Assembly (NCBI GenBank): GCA_045599645.1
Contig: JAZRWI010000105.1
Location: 1 to 51,522, forward strand
Direction: 5' to 3'
Length of the DNA stretch: 51,522 bases
Source of the DNA: RUG334 sp045599645
GTDB lineage: Bacteria; Muiribacteriota; Ozemobacteria; Ozemobacterales; Ozemobacteraceae
The position numbers and the translations under genes were made by a program. Under the pieces are notes generated by a model. It saw only the letters and a program-made list of their open reading frames with translations. It did no database searches and was not told where the DNA came from. This document shows, piece after piece, positions 42,722 through 51,410 of the stretch (its first letter is position 1; every line of letters begins with the position of its first letter).

Positions 42722-43315
42722 ATGAATAACGAAGAATTTATGGAATTAGTTGAAAAAGTCTGGAGCTTTCATACAAGAAGGGCTCCTGGTATTCCTATAG
42801 CTACTGAAATGGTTCTTCGGGCAAAAGAAAAACTTGGCGATGCCAAGAAACTTTGTGCCATAGCTGAAACCAGGGCATGTCTTCCAGACCCAATACAGTT
42901 TCTTACTGGTTGTACAATCGGTAACGGCGATTTGAAGATGCTTGATGCCATTGGTCGTTTTGCTCTGACCCTTTACGACAGAAAGAACGGGGGAAAAGGC
43001 ATTCGTATTTTTGTTGATCAGAATAAGCTTAATCCTGAAACAATGCCTGAAACCTGCCTGTTTTTTAAACGTCAGCGTTCTGATGCCGTAAAAGCTGGCG
43101 GACCAGCACGCAAGGCGTCTGCTGAAGTGATTATCAAAGAATTCTTAGCCTGTGGACGCGACATTTTTACAATGCAGGAAATAGTTGTAAATGATACCGA
43201 AAAGCCAGCAATCAAGGATTGCGCCATTTGTGAAAAGTGCGGTGAATCATTCACTATTAGAGAACCTGGCGATAAACTCTGCCTCAGCTGTTCTGGGGAA
43301 TTAGCGTATTATTGA
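42722..43315 (+). CDS. FmdE-like protein with C-terminal zinc knuckle
   Basis: 197 residues from ATG 42722 (AAGGA 8 bases upstream). The FmdE domain is named after formylmethanofuran dehydrogenase subunit E: CLPDPIQFLTGCTIGNGDL and DAIGRFALTLYDR are its core. The usual N-terminal GHxCPG is changed to HTRRAPG, lacking the Cys. The C-terminus has CAICEKCGESF and later CLSC, a zinc-ribbon. This family occurs in non-methanogens too, with unknown role; no molybdenum or methanofuran genes are nearby. Coupled to the HEAT gene. Confidence 0.85.
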   Translation: MNNEEFMELVEKVWSFHTRRAPGIPIATEMVLRAKEKLGDAKKLCAIAETRACLPDPIQFLTGCTIGNGDLKMLDAIGRFALTLYDRKNGGKGIRIFVDQNKLNPETMPETCLFFKRQRSDAVKAGGPARKASAEVIIKEFLACGRDIFTMQEIVVNDTEKPAIKDCAICEKCGESFTIREPGDKLCLSCSGELAYY

Positions 43316-43355
43316 TTTTATAGCAGTGGATGTATAGGTGTGATTTAATACGGCT

Positions 43356-43400
43356 GTTGGCGTAGTTGGCGTGGTTGGCATGGTTGGCGTGGTTGGCCGA
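43356..43400. repeat. 9-bp GTTGGCGTR tandem repeat (five units)
   Basis: GTTGGC occurs at 43356, 43365, 43374, 43383 and 43392, every 9 bases. Read on the minus strand, it is the GCCAAC repeat seen after hairpin cluster A. Confidence 0.9.
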
Positions 43401-43403
43401 GAT

Positions 43404-43512
43404 AAGCACCGAAAATCGAAAGCAGTCGGCTAAAATCAACGTGCCGCAGTTATAGAAAACTATTTTTAAGCACAAAAAAATCGAAAGCAGTCGGCTAAAA
43501 TCAACGTGCCGA
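43404..43512. repeat. Direct duplication of a 40-bp segment
   Basis: AAGCACCGAAAATCGAAAGC..AATCAACGTGCCG near 43404 recurs at about 43469 (period 65). Part of composite element B; it links the GTTGGC repeats to the hairpin cluster. Confidence 0.85.
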
Positions 43513-43639
43513 AAGGCACAATTTCACGCCTGACGCGAAGCGTCAGGTATTCACACGAGCGCTAGCGAGTTTTCACGACAGGCGAAGCCTGTTTTTCACT
43601 ACTGCCGCAAAGCGGCAGTTTTTCACGAGCCGCAGGCTC
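43506..43639. repeat. Six-hairpin cluster, copy B (inverted)
   Basis: Same six hairpins as copy A in reverse order: 43506-43519, 43529-43547, a weak palindrome CGCTAGCG at about 43560-43567, 43578-43592, 43601-43619 (ACTGCCGC/GCGGCAGT) and 43627-43639. Stem 2 differs from copy A by a paired A-T to C-G change. It lies 7 bases after the lepA stop. With the two repeats above it fills the 331-base gap after the FmdE gene. Confidence 0.9.
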
Positions 43640-43646
43640 ATCTTTT

Positions 43647-45449
43647 TTATTCTTCATCTGGTCTGAGAACAGCCATAAATGCTTTCTGTGGAATTTCTAC
43701 GTTGCCGACCATCTTCATGCGCTTCTTACCTTCTTTTTGCTTTTCAAGAAGTTTGCGTTTACGAGTGATGTCACCACCATAACATTTGGCCAGAACGTCT
43801 TTTCTTACAGGAGCGATGTTTTCACGGGCAATAATCTTTGCACCGATAGCAGCCTGCAGAGGAATCTGGAACTGATGTCTAGGTATAAGCTTTCTCAGCT
43901 TGGTAATAACGTTTCTACCGCGATATTCGGCTTTATCTCTATGACAGAGGAAAGAAAGGGCATCAACCTTGTCGCCATTGACAAGAATTTCAACACGTGA
44001 AATGTCTGAAGCTCTGTAGCCAATGTTTTCGTAGTCGAGAGAAGCGTAGCCTTTTGTTCTGCTCTTCAGCTTATCATAGAAATCAACGATGATTTCAGAG
44101 AGTGGCAAGTCAAAGGATATAGAAACACGGTTTTCAGAGATGAATTCCATTGTGTTCATGACACCACGGCGTTCTTTAGCCAATTCCATGATTGTGCCTA
44201 TGTATTCCTTCGGCATGAAAATAGTGGCGTGAACGAATGGTTCTCTAATTTCATCAATCTTAGTCAAGTCTGGCAGTTTAGATGGAGAATCTATTTCCAT
44301 TACAGTGCCATCAACCATTTTTACCTGATAAACAACGTTTGGAGCAGTTGTTACGAGGTCCAGGTCGTATTCTCTTTCAAGGCGTTCCTGAATGATTTCC
44401 ATGTGAAGCAAACCAAGGAAGCCGCATCTGAAGCCGAAGCCAAGAGCGAGAGAATTTTCCGGGAAATAAGAAAGGCTTGAGTCATTGAGAGTCAGCTTTT
44501 CAAGGGCTGTTCTAAGGTCATTGAAAGCATTTGTTTCAACGGGGTAAAGACCGCAGAATACCATCTGCTTTGCTTTTTGGAAACCAGGGATAGCAGGTGC
44601 ATCCTTGAACTTTTCAAGAACGACGGTATCACCGATGTTGACCTGACGCATTTCCTTGATTGTTGCATTGAAGAAACCAACCTTACCGGTTTCAAGACCG
44701 TTTGTAAGCTGCATCTTTGGTGTAAAAACACCTGCTTCAATAACTTCAAATGGAGTGTCAGTTTCTTTAAATTTGATTCTGTCTCCGACCTTCAATGCAC
44801 CGTCAACTATTCTACAGTAAACAATTACACCCTTATAGGAATCATATACAGCGTCAAATACCAGAGCTCTGAGAGGATTGTTTTCTTCACCCTTCGGTGC
44901 TGGAATCCTTTCAACAATTGCTTCAAGAAGATCAGGAACACCAGTTCCGTCCTTTGCTGAAACTAATAAAGCATTGGAGCAGTCTACACCAATAAGGTTT
45001 TCTATTTCTTCCTTAACTTTTTCCGGGTCAGAAGAGGGGAGGTCGATTTTGTTGATAACAGGAATGATTTCCAAGTCATGAGCAATTGCCAGAGTTGCAT
45101 TTGCCATGGTCTGGGCTTCAACACCCTGGGTTGCGTCAACAACAAGTAGAGCGCCTTCGCAGGCTGCGATTGAACGAGAGACTTCATAAGAAAAGTCTAC
45201 ATGCCCTGGGGTATCAATCAGGTTGAGACAATATTCTTCACCATTTTTGGCAGTATAATTCATTCTTACTGCCTGTGCTTTAATGGTTATTCCGCGTTCC
45301 TTTTCAAGATCCATTGAGTCAAGAAGCTGGTCTTTCATTTCACGCTTGCTGACTGTGGAAGTGAACTCGATTAAACGGTCGGCCAGGGTTGATTTACCGT
45401 GGTCGATATGTGCTACGATACAAAAGTTGCGTATATGATTCAGTGACAT
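43647..45449 (-). CDS. lepA: Elongation factor 4 (back-translocating GTPase)
   Basis: 600 residues, the usual EF4 length. GTPase domain: AHIDHGKST (G1), RGITIKAQ (G2), DTPGHVDF (G3) and NKIDLP (G4). EF-Tu-like domain 2, EF-G-like domains III and V and the unique EF4 C-terminal domain (GDITRKRKLLEKQKEGKKRMK) follow. It works on the ribosome in biogenesis and stalled elongation. Start ATG 45449 has GAGGTAG 4-5 bases upstream. It is read from its own promoter through a structured leader and its stop abuts hairpin cluster B. Confidence 0.97.
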   Translation of the reverse strand: MSLNHIRNFCIVAHIDHGKSTLADRLIEFTSTVSKREMKDQLLDSMDLEKERGITIKAQAVRMNYTAKNGEEYCLNLIDTPGHVDFSYEVSRSIAACEGALLVVDATQGVEAQTMANATLAIAHDLEIIPVINKIDLPSSDPEKVKEEIENLIGVDCSNALLVSAKDGTGVPDLLEAIVERIPAPKGEENNPLRALVFDAVYDSYKGVIVYCRIVDGALKVGDRIKFKETDTPFEVIEAGVFTPKMQLTNGLETGKVGFFNATIKEMRQVNIGDTVVLEKFKDAPAIPGFQKAKQMVFCGLYPVETNAFNDLRTALEKLTLNDSSLSYFPENSLALGFGFRCGFLGLLHMEIIQERLEREYDLDLVTTAPNVVYQVKMVDGTVMEIDSPSKLPDLTKIDEIREPFVHATIFMPKEYIGTIMELAKERRGVMNTMEFISENRVSISFDLPLSEIIVDFYDKLKSRTKGYASLDYENIGYRASDISRVEILVNGDKVDALSFLCHRDKAEYRGRNVITKLRKLIPRHQFQIPLQAAIGAKIIARENIAPVRKDVLAKCYGGDITRKRKLLEKQKEGKKRMKMVGNVEIPQKAFMAVLRPDEE

Positions 45450-45550
45450 TTCTACCTCATTATCATCAGGTAATGATTTGCGGTTGCATGACTGGTGTTG
45501 GTTGCATCAGCTTATACTACTGGCAAATCATTCCCTCGGGGTAGATTATA
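45450..45550 (-). promoter_or_regulatory. lepA promoter and structured 5' leader
   Basis: Minus strand: GTGG before a perfect TATAAT (45545-45550). The predicted leader of about 88 bases contains AATGATTTGC and, 42 bases on, its exact complement GCAAATCATT, forming a 10-bp stem. Two direct copies of ATGCAACC lie in the loop. The ribosome site lies just outside the stem. It matches no riboswitch I know. Confidence 0.6.
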
Positions 45551-45578
45551 CCACTAAACCAATCATGCAAAAATGATA

Positions 45579-46970
45579 TTAGTCATTTTTTGCTCGACGG
45601 CGAATTATACCGAAAATAAGCTTAAGAACCCATACTAAGGCGATTAAGGCTACAAAGCCAACAACTATAGCAATACCAGTTACGATATAGGGTCTGTTAT
45701 TTTCCCAGAAAATCGCGTCAAGCTTCTGCGGTATATTACCATCATCCGGCTTATATCTCAAGACTCTTCTATAGTAATCTTCAGCTTTATCAAAATCTTT
45801 TTCCTTGAAAGCCTTGTCACCAAAGTAATAATAAGCATTCACCATTAAATTAATTGCTTGATCATTATTGGGTTGCAGATAAAGAACTTTTTCGGCATTG
45901 TGCATTACACCAAGCCAATCATCATGAACTGCGAAATCATTAGCTTCTCTTAGAAGTATTGAAGCTTGTCCTGGGCTGAAAAAATGCATTCTGCTATTGC
46001 CTGAATCCACAACAGCAAGGGTATCGTCTTTCCCCAGGAAAAGACCACGGGGGCTGTTGAGCTTTCCGGGGGCAGAACCTCTGCGGCTATGATGTTCGTA
46101 AAATTTCCCTTCATGGGTCATTTCAACAATTCTTCCGTTTTTGGTATCAGTAACAAGAAAATGATTTTCCTGCCCGTTAGCAATAAAAGAAGGATTATTC
46201 AATGTACCTTTATCGTTGCCTGGTTTATTTCCACCGTAGCGCCATTTTATGCTGCCGTCATTTACGTTCCAGCAGACAACCTGGTGGTAATTCGGATAAG
46301 TTACAAGCAGGTCACCGTCAGGAGTCCACATTACACCACGTGGCTCAATACGTCTGTAGCCGGCTCTGGGCAGTTCTTCCTGATAAATAATTTCCTTCAG
46401 ACCTTCGCCAGTATTGCTAAGAATCTGAACGCGTCTGTTACGAAATTCTGCTACAGCAATACGATTCTGGTCATCAATGTCTATATCCATAGGCATCCAA
46501 AGCTGACCAAGAGCTTTGCCGTTTCCACCGAAAATATTTTCGAGGTTACCAGAAGTATAATCTATGACTGCGATGTGGTCCTGTGATGAAAGGCTGCAAT
46601 AAAGCTTGCCATCAGAACCGAAAGTCAGGCCTACTGGCTTTTTGAAATATGTATTCTGGAACTTTATAACGTTTGCCGGACGTGTATCTACTACGGTGGC
46701 AGTTAATGCCTCATTCTTGGGTTTTGGTGTAGGAATGATGCGAACGAAGTCACCGTGTGGAGAGAGAACCTGTAGTCGGTTATTGTTTGTATCTGCTACA
46801 ACGTAGTTACCATCAGGGGCCAGGACTATGTCTTCCGGCTGGTTGAATTCTAATTCACCTTTACCTTCAAAGCCTCTTGTCTGGAATACCGACAAATCCA
46901 TGCCAGCATGCGCTGCACATGATAGATTCATAAAAGCTGCAAAAACTAATAGAAGCGAAATACGTTTCAT
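45579..46970 (-). CDS. Exported NHL-repeat/TPR protein with C-terminal membrane anchor
   Basis: 463 residues. Signal peptide about 1-22 (CAAHA). Residues 30-330 hold NHL blades: FNQPEDIVLAPDGNYVVADTNNNRLQVLS, QNRIAVAEFRNRRVQIL and PRGLFLGKDDTLAVVDSGNSRMHFF. Then a TPR pair (about 350-415: FDKAEDYYRRVLRYKPDD) and a membrane helix (430-452) with a basic RRRAKND end. The topology places the propeller outside. It starts 1 base after the vanW stop, the last gene of the der operon. NHL propellers often bind glycans or RNA or act as scaffolds. Confidence 0.87.
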   Translation of the reverse strand: MKRISLLLVFAAFMNLSCAAHAGMDLSVFQTRGFEGKGELEFNQPEDIVLAPDGNYVVADTNNNRLQVLSPHGDFVRIIPTPKPKNEALTATVVDTRPANVIKFQNTYFKKPVGLTFGSDGKLYCSLSSQDHIAVIDYTSGNLENIFGGNGKALGQLWMPMDIDIDDQNRIAVAEFRNRRVQILSNTGEGLKEIIYQEELPRAGYRRIEPRGVMWTPDGDLLVTYPNYHQVVCWNVNDGSIKWRYGGNKPGNDKGTLNNPSFIANGQENHFLVTDTKNGRIVEMTHEGKFYEHHSRRGSAPGKLNSPRGLFLGKDDTLAVVDSGNSRMHFFSPGQASILLREANDFAVHDDWLGVMHNAEKVLYLQPNNDQAINLMVNAYYYFGDKAFKEKDFDKAEDYYRRVLRYKPDDGNIPQKLDAIFWENNRPYIVTGIAIVVGFVALIALVWVLKLIFGIIRRRAKND

Positions 46971-46971
46971 A

Positions 46972-48231
46972 TCACTTATTTCTTTCTTCTATTCTATTGT
47001 AAGTAAGGTATCTGTCCTTACTCAAGCGAACTTCTTTCCCGGTTCCGCCGAGTGGATTGATTGTTCTGTAGGCTTCTACTGTATAACCGTCAACGCCTGG
47101 ATGAACAATCTTTACTTCACCATCTTTGAGCTTCTTGTTTACACGCTTTTCTGTCTTGAATGGAAGCTTGACTTCATTGCGGGTTGTTAATTCGATTGAT
47201 TCAAAAGGCTTCTTTTCTGCGTAAACTTCAACTTCAACCCAGCCTTCTCCAGATGTGCTCTTTATGAGCAGAGGAATATCAAGTGCGTTTGTGAATTTGA
47301 AATCCTTGTAGCCCCAGGCTACTGCAGCATCAAGACCGCGCTGAGCATATTCAATACCATCATAGATAGAGTGGTTGTGACGTTCATCAATTTTTGCGCC
47401 ACTGAGAAGAACAGCTCTATAAAGTGTGGTGCTGACCTGACAGATACCGCCGCCAAGACCAGGAATTACTTTACCTGCAGAAATACAGCCGGCAAGCTTG
47501 AAGCCGTTCTTTTGACTTCTTTCACCAACAACTTTGTTGAAGCTGAATTTTTCATTTGGCTTAATAATCAAGCCATTGAGCTTTTTAGCGGCAATAGCGA
47601 GGTTAACATTTCTGCCTTCATCGTCAGCATGAAATGGGTGTTCAGTTTTGAATTTTGCTAGTAAAGTGGTAAAACCTTTTTCTTTCATATCTTTGGTTAT
47701 ATTTTGTGTAGTTGATTCCTGCTTCTTGGTAATAATCTTAACGGTGAGATCTTTGTATGGGTCACCATTGCTGGCTTGAATAGATTTTTCCAATTCCTTC
47801 AGGGTTTTGTCCTTGTCTACTGTAAGAGTAGAGTCTGAAAGCTTTATCTCATTGATTAGAGCAATACCAAGATCACCATTGGCTTCAACCTTAGTGAGCT
47901 TTGCTGATTTGCCACTTTCCTGCAGCTTGGTTACTGTATAAAGTGGTATCTGTTTTGCAAGAACAGTTTTATTGTTGTCGCCAACAAAAGAAACCAGAAC
48001 ATCTACGTTTTCTGTTGTTTCCTTGGGTTCTATAATAGAAACATTTTTATCTGCCGGGCTTGGAGATTGGACAGGTTCTACAGCGTTCTTGGCCTGTTCA
48101 GTAGCTGTTCCATTTTTCTGTTCTACTGGCGGCTGGTCTTTTTTTATCTGCATAAAAACTATACTAGCAAATAATACGCCTAAAAGCACTGTGAATGCCG
48201 CTATACATAGAGGCGACTTTAAAAACTTCAT
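46972..48231 (-). CDS. vanW: VanW/G5-type exported protein
   Basis: 419 residues. Signal anchor 8-28. A Pro/Glu/Thr-rich linker and a putative peptidoglycan-binding region (about 75-180) are followed by the VanW domain (about 205-335): NEKFSFNKVVGERSQKNGFK, GGGICQVSTTLYRAVLLSGA and ERHNHSIYDGIEYAQRGLDAAV. The C-terminal 340-410 resembles a G5 domain. VanW is found in vancomycin clusters and elsewhere; its enzymatic role in the cell wall is unproven. No van genes are present, so this is not a resistance cluster. AGGAG lies 10 bases upstream. Confidence 0.92.
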   Translation of the reverse strand: MKFLKSPLCIAAFTVLLGVLFASIVFMQIKKDQPPVEQKNGTATEQAKNAVEPVQSPSPADKNVSIIEPKETTENVDVLVSFVGDNNKTVLAKQIPLYTVTKLQESGKSAKLTKVEANGDLGIALINEIKLSDSTLTVDKDKTLKELEKSIQASNGDPYKDLTVKIITKKQESTTQNITKDMKEKGFTTLLAKFKTEHPFHADDEGRNVNLAIAAKKLNGLIIKPNEKFSFNKVVGERSQKNGFKLAGCISAGKVIPGLGGGICQVSTTLYRAVLLSGAKIDERHNHSIYDGIEYAQRGLDAAVAWGYKDFKFTNALDIPLLIKSTSGEGWVEVEVYAEKKPFESIELTTRNEVKLPFKTEKRVNKKLKDGEVKIVHPGVDGYTVEAYRTINPLGGTGKEVRLSKDRYLTYNRIEERNK

Positions 48232-48253
48232 CTTGTTTACGCTCCTGGAAAAA

Positions 48254-49264
48254 TCAGTCGGTTTCTGCTTTTAGAGCCCTTCCCATTAAATTCTGCGCAG
48301 CAGAACTTGCAGGTTGGTCTTCAAAAAGTATCCTACATAATTCTTCGGTAATTGGGAGCTGAAGATTTAATTTTTTACCCCATTCATTTGCAATTTTTGC
48401 AGTTTCAACACCTTCGACCACCATTTTCATTGATTCTGTAAATTCCTTCAATGAAGTTCCCTTGGCCATTGCAGCACCAAGACGGTGATTGCGGGAAAGA
48501 ACAGAATTTGATGTGGTCATCAGGTCACCCAGACCGGTCAGACCGTAAAATGTCTGTGGCTGGCCACCAAGAGCTGTGCCAAGCTTTACGAGCTCATGCA
48601 GGCTTCTGGTTAAATATGCAGCTTTACAGTTGTCGCCGAGTTCCAAACCATCGACAATACCTGCGCCAATTGCGAAAATATTCTTTAAAGTGCCGCCAAG
48701 TTCTGCACCTGTGCGGTCGCTCTGGCTATAAATTCTGAAATATGGAGTAGATAAGCACTGCTGAAGAATCTGAGCAAGTTCGATGTCTGGGGAAGCAATA
48801 ACGCAGGCGCCCAGCTTTTTCTTAGCTACTTCGTCAGCAATGTTTGGACCTGAAAGGCAAGCAATATGGTCATCTTTTGATTCTGGTTCAATACCTAGAA
48901 TTTCGCACAACATCTGGGAAATTCTTCTTCCTGTGCCTCTTTCAAAACCCTTTGCTACATTGGCAATGCCTCTGAGCTTCTTGAGATGTTCCTTGTGAGG
49001 TTCAAGGGTAGCTTTGATAAAGCCTGATGGAATAGAGATTAATGCTAATTCTGATTTATCAATAGCTTCATCCATATCATTGGTGCAAACCAGAGTCTTG
49101 CTGATTTCAAGATGAGAAACAAAGTATGGATTATGATGATCTTTGTTGATTCCTTCAACAACTTCAGGTTCTCTAGCCCAAAGTATTACATCATGACCGT
49201 TATTGCTAAGAAGATTAGCAAGGGTTGTTCCCCAGGAACCAGCTCCAATGACTGCAAATTTCAT
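48254..49264 (-). CDS. gpsA: Glycerol-3-phosphate dehydrogenase [NAD(P)+]
   Basis: 336 residues. Makes glycerol-3-phosphate for phospholipid synthesis. Rossmann motif GAGSWGTTLA (residues 7-16), then KGFERGTGRRISQM, LSGPNIADEVAK, and the catalytic lysine region GGTLKNIFAIGAGI. Normal length. Its start overlaps the plsY stop as ATGA. The product feeds PlsY, the acyltransferase encoded just upstream, so the two genes make lysophosphatidate together. Confidence 0.97.
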   Translation of the reverse strand: MKFAVIGAGSWGTTLANLLSNNGHDVILWAREPEVVEGINKDHHNPYFVSHLEISKTLVCTNDMDEAIDKSELALISIPSGFIKATLEPHKEHLKKLRGIANVAKGFERGTGRRISQMLCEILGIEPESKDDHIACLSGPNIADEVAKKKLGACVIASPDIELAQILQQCLSTPYFRIYSQSDRTGAELGGTLKNIFAIGAGIVDGLELGDNCKAAYLTRSLHELVKLGTALGGQPQTFYGLTGLGDLMTTSNSVLSRNHRLGAAMAKGTSLKEFTESMKMVVEGVETAKIANEWGKKLNLQLPITEELCRILFEDQPASSAAQNLMGRALKAETD

Positions 49265-49923
49265 TTATTGCCCTCCATATTTTCTTTATTGCTTTCTTGG
49301 GTATCTTTTTCTTTTTTCGCAGAAAACCATGGAAGTCTGGATTCAGTTCCATTGATTATTCTTTGAATGTTGGATTTGTGTTTATAAATAACAAAAACAG
49401 CTACTATTGCACTGAATACTGTTATGTAAATGGTGTAGCTTCCTAGCACATTCCCATACCACATTAAGAATGGAAGGGAAGTAGCAGCAAGCATTGAACT
49501 TACTGAAACCATGCGGGTGATAACAAGAACTATGATGAACGTTGCTAAGGCACCCAGGGCCCAGTAGCCGGCCAAAGCTATGAATACACCGAGACCGGTG
49601 GCGACACCTTTTCCCCCACGGAATTTGACCCAGAAGGAGAAGGTATGACCAAACATGGCCATGGCAGCAGCAGCAAAAACGACCTGGGGATGAGCAGGCC
49701 AGAGCTTAGCAGAAAGCAGCACCGGAATCATTCCCTTAAGAACGTCGATTGCCAGGTTAGCAGCAAAGGCTTTGCCGCCTACAGTGCGGTAAACATTAGT
49801 GGAACCCATATTCTTACTGCCATGCTCAAAAATGTTGATTCCGTAAAAAATCTTGCAAATGAGCCAGGCAGTAGGAATAGAACCACAAAAATAACCTATT
49901 AGTGATGCGTATAACCAATCCAT
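49261..49923 (-). CDS. plsY: Glycerol-3-phosphate acyltransferase PlsY
   Basis: 220 residues, five hydrophobic helices. It transfers acyl from acyl-phosphate to glycerol-3-phosphate at the membrane. Family motifs: GSIPTAW, HGSKNMGSTNVYR and KFRGGKGVATGLG. The C-terminus is polar (KEKDTQESNKENMEG), somewhat longer than usual. It starts 5 bases after der, and gpsA follows. Confidence 0.95.
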   Translation of the reverse strand: MDWLYASLIGYFCGSIPTAWLICKIFYGINIFEHGSKNMGSTNVYRTVGGKAFAANLAIDVLKGMIPVLLSAKLWPAHPQVVFAAAAMAMFGHTFSFWVKFRGGKGVATGLGVFIALAGYWALGALATFIIVLVITRMVSVSSMLAATSLPFLMWYGNVLGSYTIYITVFSAIVAVFVIYKHKSNIQRIINGTESRLPWFSAKKEKDTQESNKENMEGNK

Positions 49924-49928
49924 ATTTA

Positions 49929-51275
49929 TTAGTGGCAGGCAACTATCTTAACCGGCCAGCCTTCAAAGGTTTCTTCCTGTCTGATGTGATTCAGCAGATA
50001 GCGCTGGTAAGAGAAATGCAAGCCCTTAGGTTCACTGCAGCGAACCTTGAAGATGATTGGCGGACCGTCATACTGTTCGATAGCCTTAATCTTGAGTTCC
50101 TTGCCCTTATATCCTGGAGGCGGCTGAATAGTAACAGCGTCATAGAGGATAGACTTGAGAACGTCTGCAGGAATGCGTCTGTGACCAACTTCCTGAACAT
50201 GGTCTATGGTTTCGAAAAGCTTGTTTACTCTCAAACCGGTTTTAGCTGAGGTTGAAAGCATCGGTGCGAATTCCAGTAACGGGAATTCTTCTCTGGTCTG
50301 TTTGATTAATTCAGCCCAGTAATGTTCATCATGCTTTGCAATGTCCCATTTGTTCCAGACAATGATGCAGCCTGCGCCGCTTTCGATTATCTTGCCTGCA
50401 ATGCGCTTGTCCTGATGAGTGATGCCTTCTCTGGAAGCATCCAGAACAAGAATTACAAGGTCAGTTCTCTTGATTGTGCCAAGAGTTCTGATGGCTGAAT
50501 AGGCTTCAACATCGTCTTTTTCAGCATTTGGTCTGCGAAGACCGGCAGTATCTATGAAGCTGTAGCGCTTGCCGTCTTTGTCTAGATGATAAAGAATTGT
50601 GTCGCGGGTAGTGCCTTCTACGTTATCTACAATAGAACGGTTCTGACCTATTAAAGCATTGAAGAGTGCTGATTTGCCGACATTTGGCTTACCAACGATT
50701 GCAATGCGTTCAAGACCATTGTTTTCTTCTTTTTCATCTTTTTTATCCTTCGGATCATCGTTGATTTCGAAAATCTGAACTAGGTCGTCAAGCATATCTG
50801 CTACACCATGACCGTGGATAGCTGAAATTGGATAAAGATGTTCTGCACCGAATTCATAGAATTCAGCCAGTTGGATATCTTCTGATTCCTGGCTGTTATC
50901 AAGCTTGTTTACACAAACATAGAGAGGTCTCCCAGACCAGCGTTTTCTCAGGAAGTTATAAATCTGCTTGTCATCTGGGACAAGGCCTGCCTGTCCGTCA
51001 CAAACAAAAATAACAGCATTTGCTTCGTTCAAAGCAAAATCTACCTGTGTTTTTATAGAAGTCATTAAAGACTTGGTATTGTCTGGTTCAAGACCACCGG
51101 TATCTATAACATTAAATCTACGTCTGTTCCAAGAGGCTTCAGCGTAGTTACGGTCACGAGTAACACCGGGGGTAGAGTCAACTATCGCATGGCGGTAACC
51201 CACCAGGCGGTTCATCAATGAAGACTTCCCAACATTTGGTCTGCCAATTATGGCAACTACTGGAAGTGTATCCAT
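49929..51275 (-). CDS. der: Ribosome-assembly GTPase Der (EngA)
   Basis: 448 residues. Two tandem GTPase domains, GRPNVGKSSLMNRL with DTGGL and NKLD, and GKPNVGKSALFNAL with DTAGLR and NKWD, then a KH-like domain (from about 360). An acidic linker (DDPKDKKDEKEENN) separates the domains. It acts in 50S assembly. ATG 51275 has AGGAGG 5 bases upstream. First gene of a five-gene operon. Confidence 0.97.
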   Translation of the reverse strand: MDTLPVVAIIGRPNVGKSSLMNRLVGYRHAIVDSTPGVTRDRNYAEASWNRRRFNVIDTGGLEPDNTKSLMTSIKTQVDFALNEANAVIFVCDGQAGLVPDDKQIYNFLRKRWSGRPLYVCVNKLDNSQESEDIQLAEFYEFGAEHLYPISAIHGHGVADMLDDLVQIFEINDDPKDKKDEKEENNGLERIAIVGKPNVGKSALFNALIGQNRSIVDNVEGTTRDTILYHLDKDGKRYSFIDTAGLRRPNAEKDDVEAYSAIRTLGTIKRTDLVILVLDASREGITHQDKRIAGKIIESGAGCIIVWNKWDIAKHDEHYWAELIKQTREEFPLLEFAPMLSTSAKTGLRVNKLFETIDHVQEVGHRRIPADVLKSILYDAVTIQPPPGYKGKELKIKAIEQYDGPPIIFKVRCSEPKGLHFSYQRYLLNHIRQEETFEGWPVKIVACH

Positions 51276-51333
51276 GACTACCTCCTTTTACATTTTTAAT
51301 AAAGAATAATGGACTATTTTAACATTTTTTTAC

Positions 51334-51339
51334 ATTATA
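51334..51339 (-). promoter_or_regulatory. Probable -10 box of the der operon
   Basis: A perfect TATAAT on the minus strand, about 59 bases before the start; -35 match is weak. Confidence 0.4.
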
Positions 51340-51410
51340 GTAAATATACAAACTCGGTGTTTGTGCCCTCAACACAGAAAAAGTTACTGTTCACAGGTTA
51401 TCTTGTAAAA

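Noticed and set aside
42722..43315. Methanogenesis-related FmdE
   Set aside because: Only the domain is shared; the surrounding genes are bacterial and the Cys motif is degraded.
43284..43475. A small protein with NHANHANYAN repeats
   Set aside because: It is a translation of the 9-bp GTTGGC repeats of the composite element; no ribosome site and no constraint outside the repeats.
46972..48231. Vancomycin resistance
   Set aside because: VanW-domain proteins are common without resistance; no vanHAX-type genes are near.
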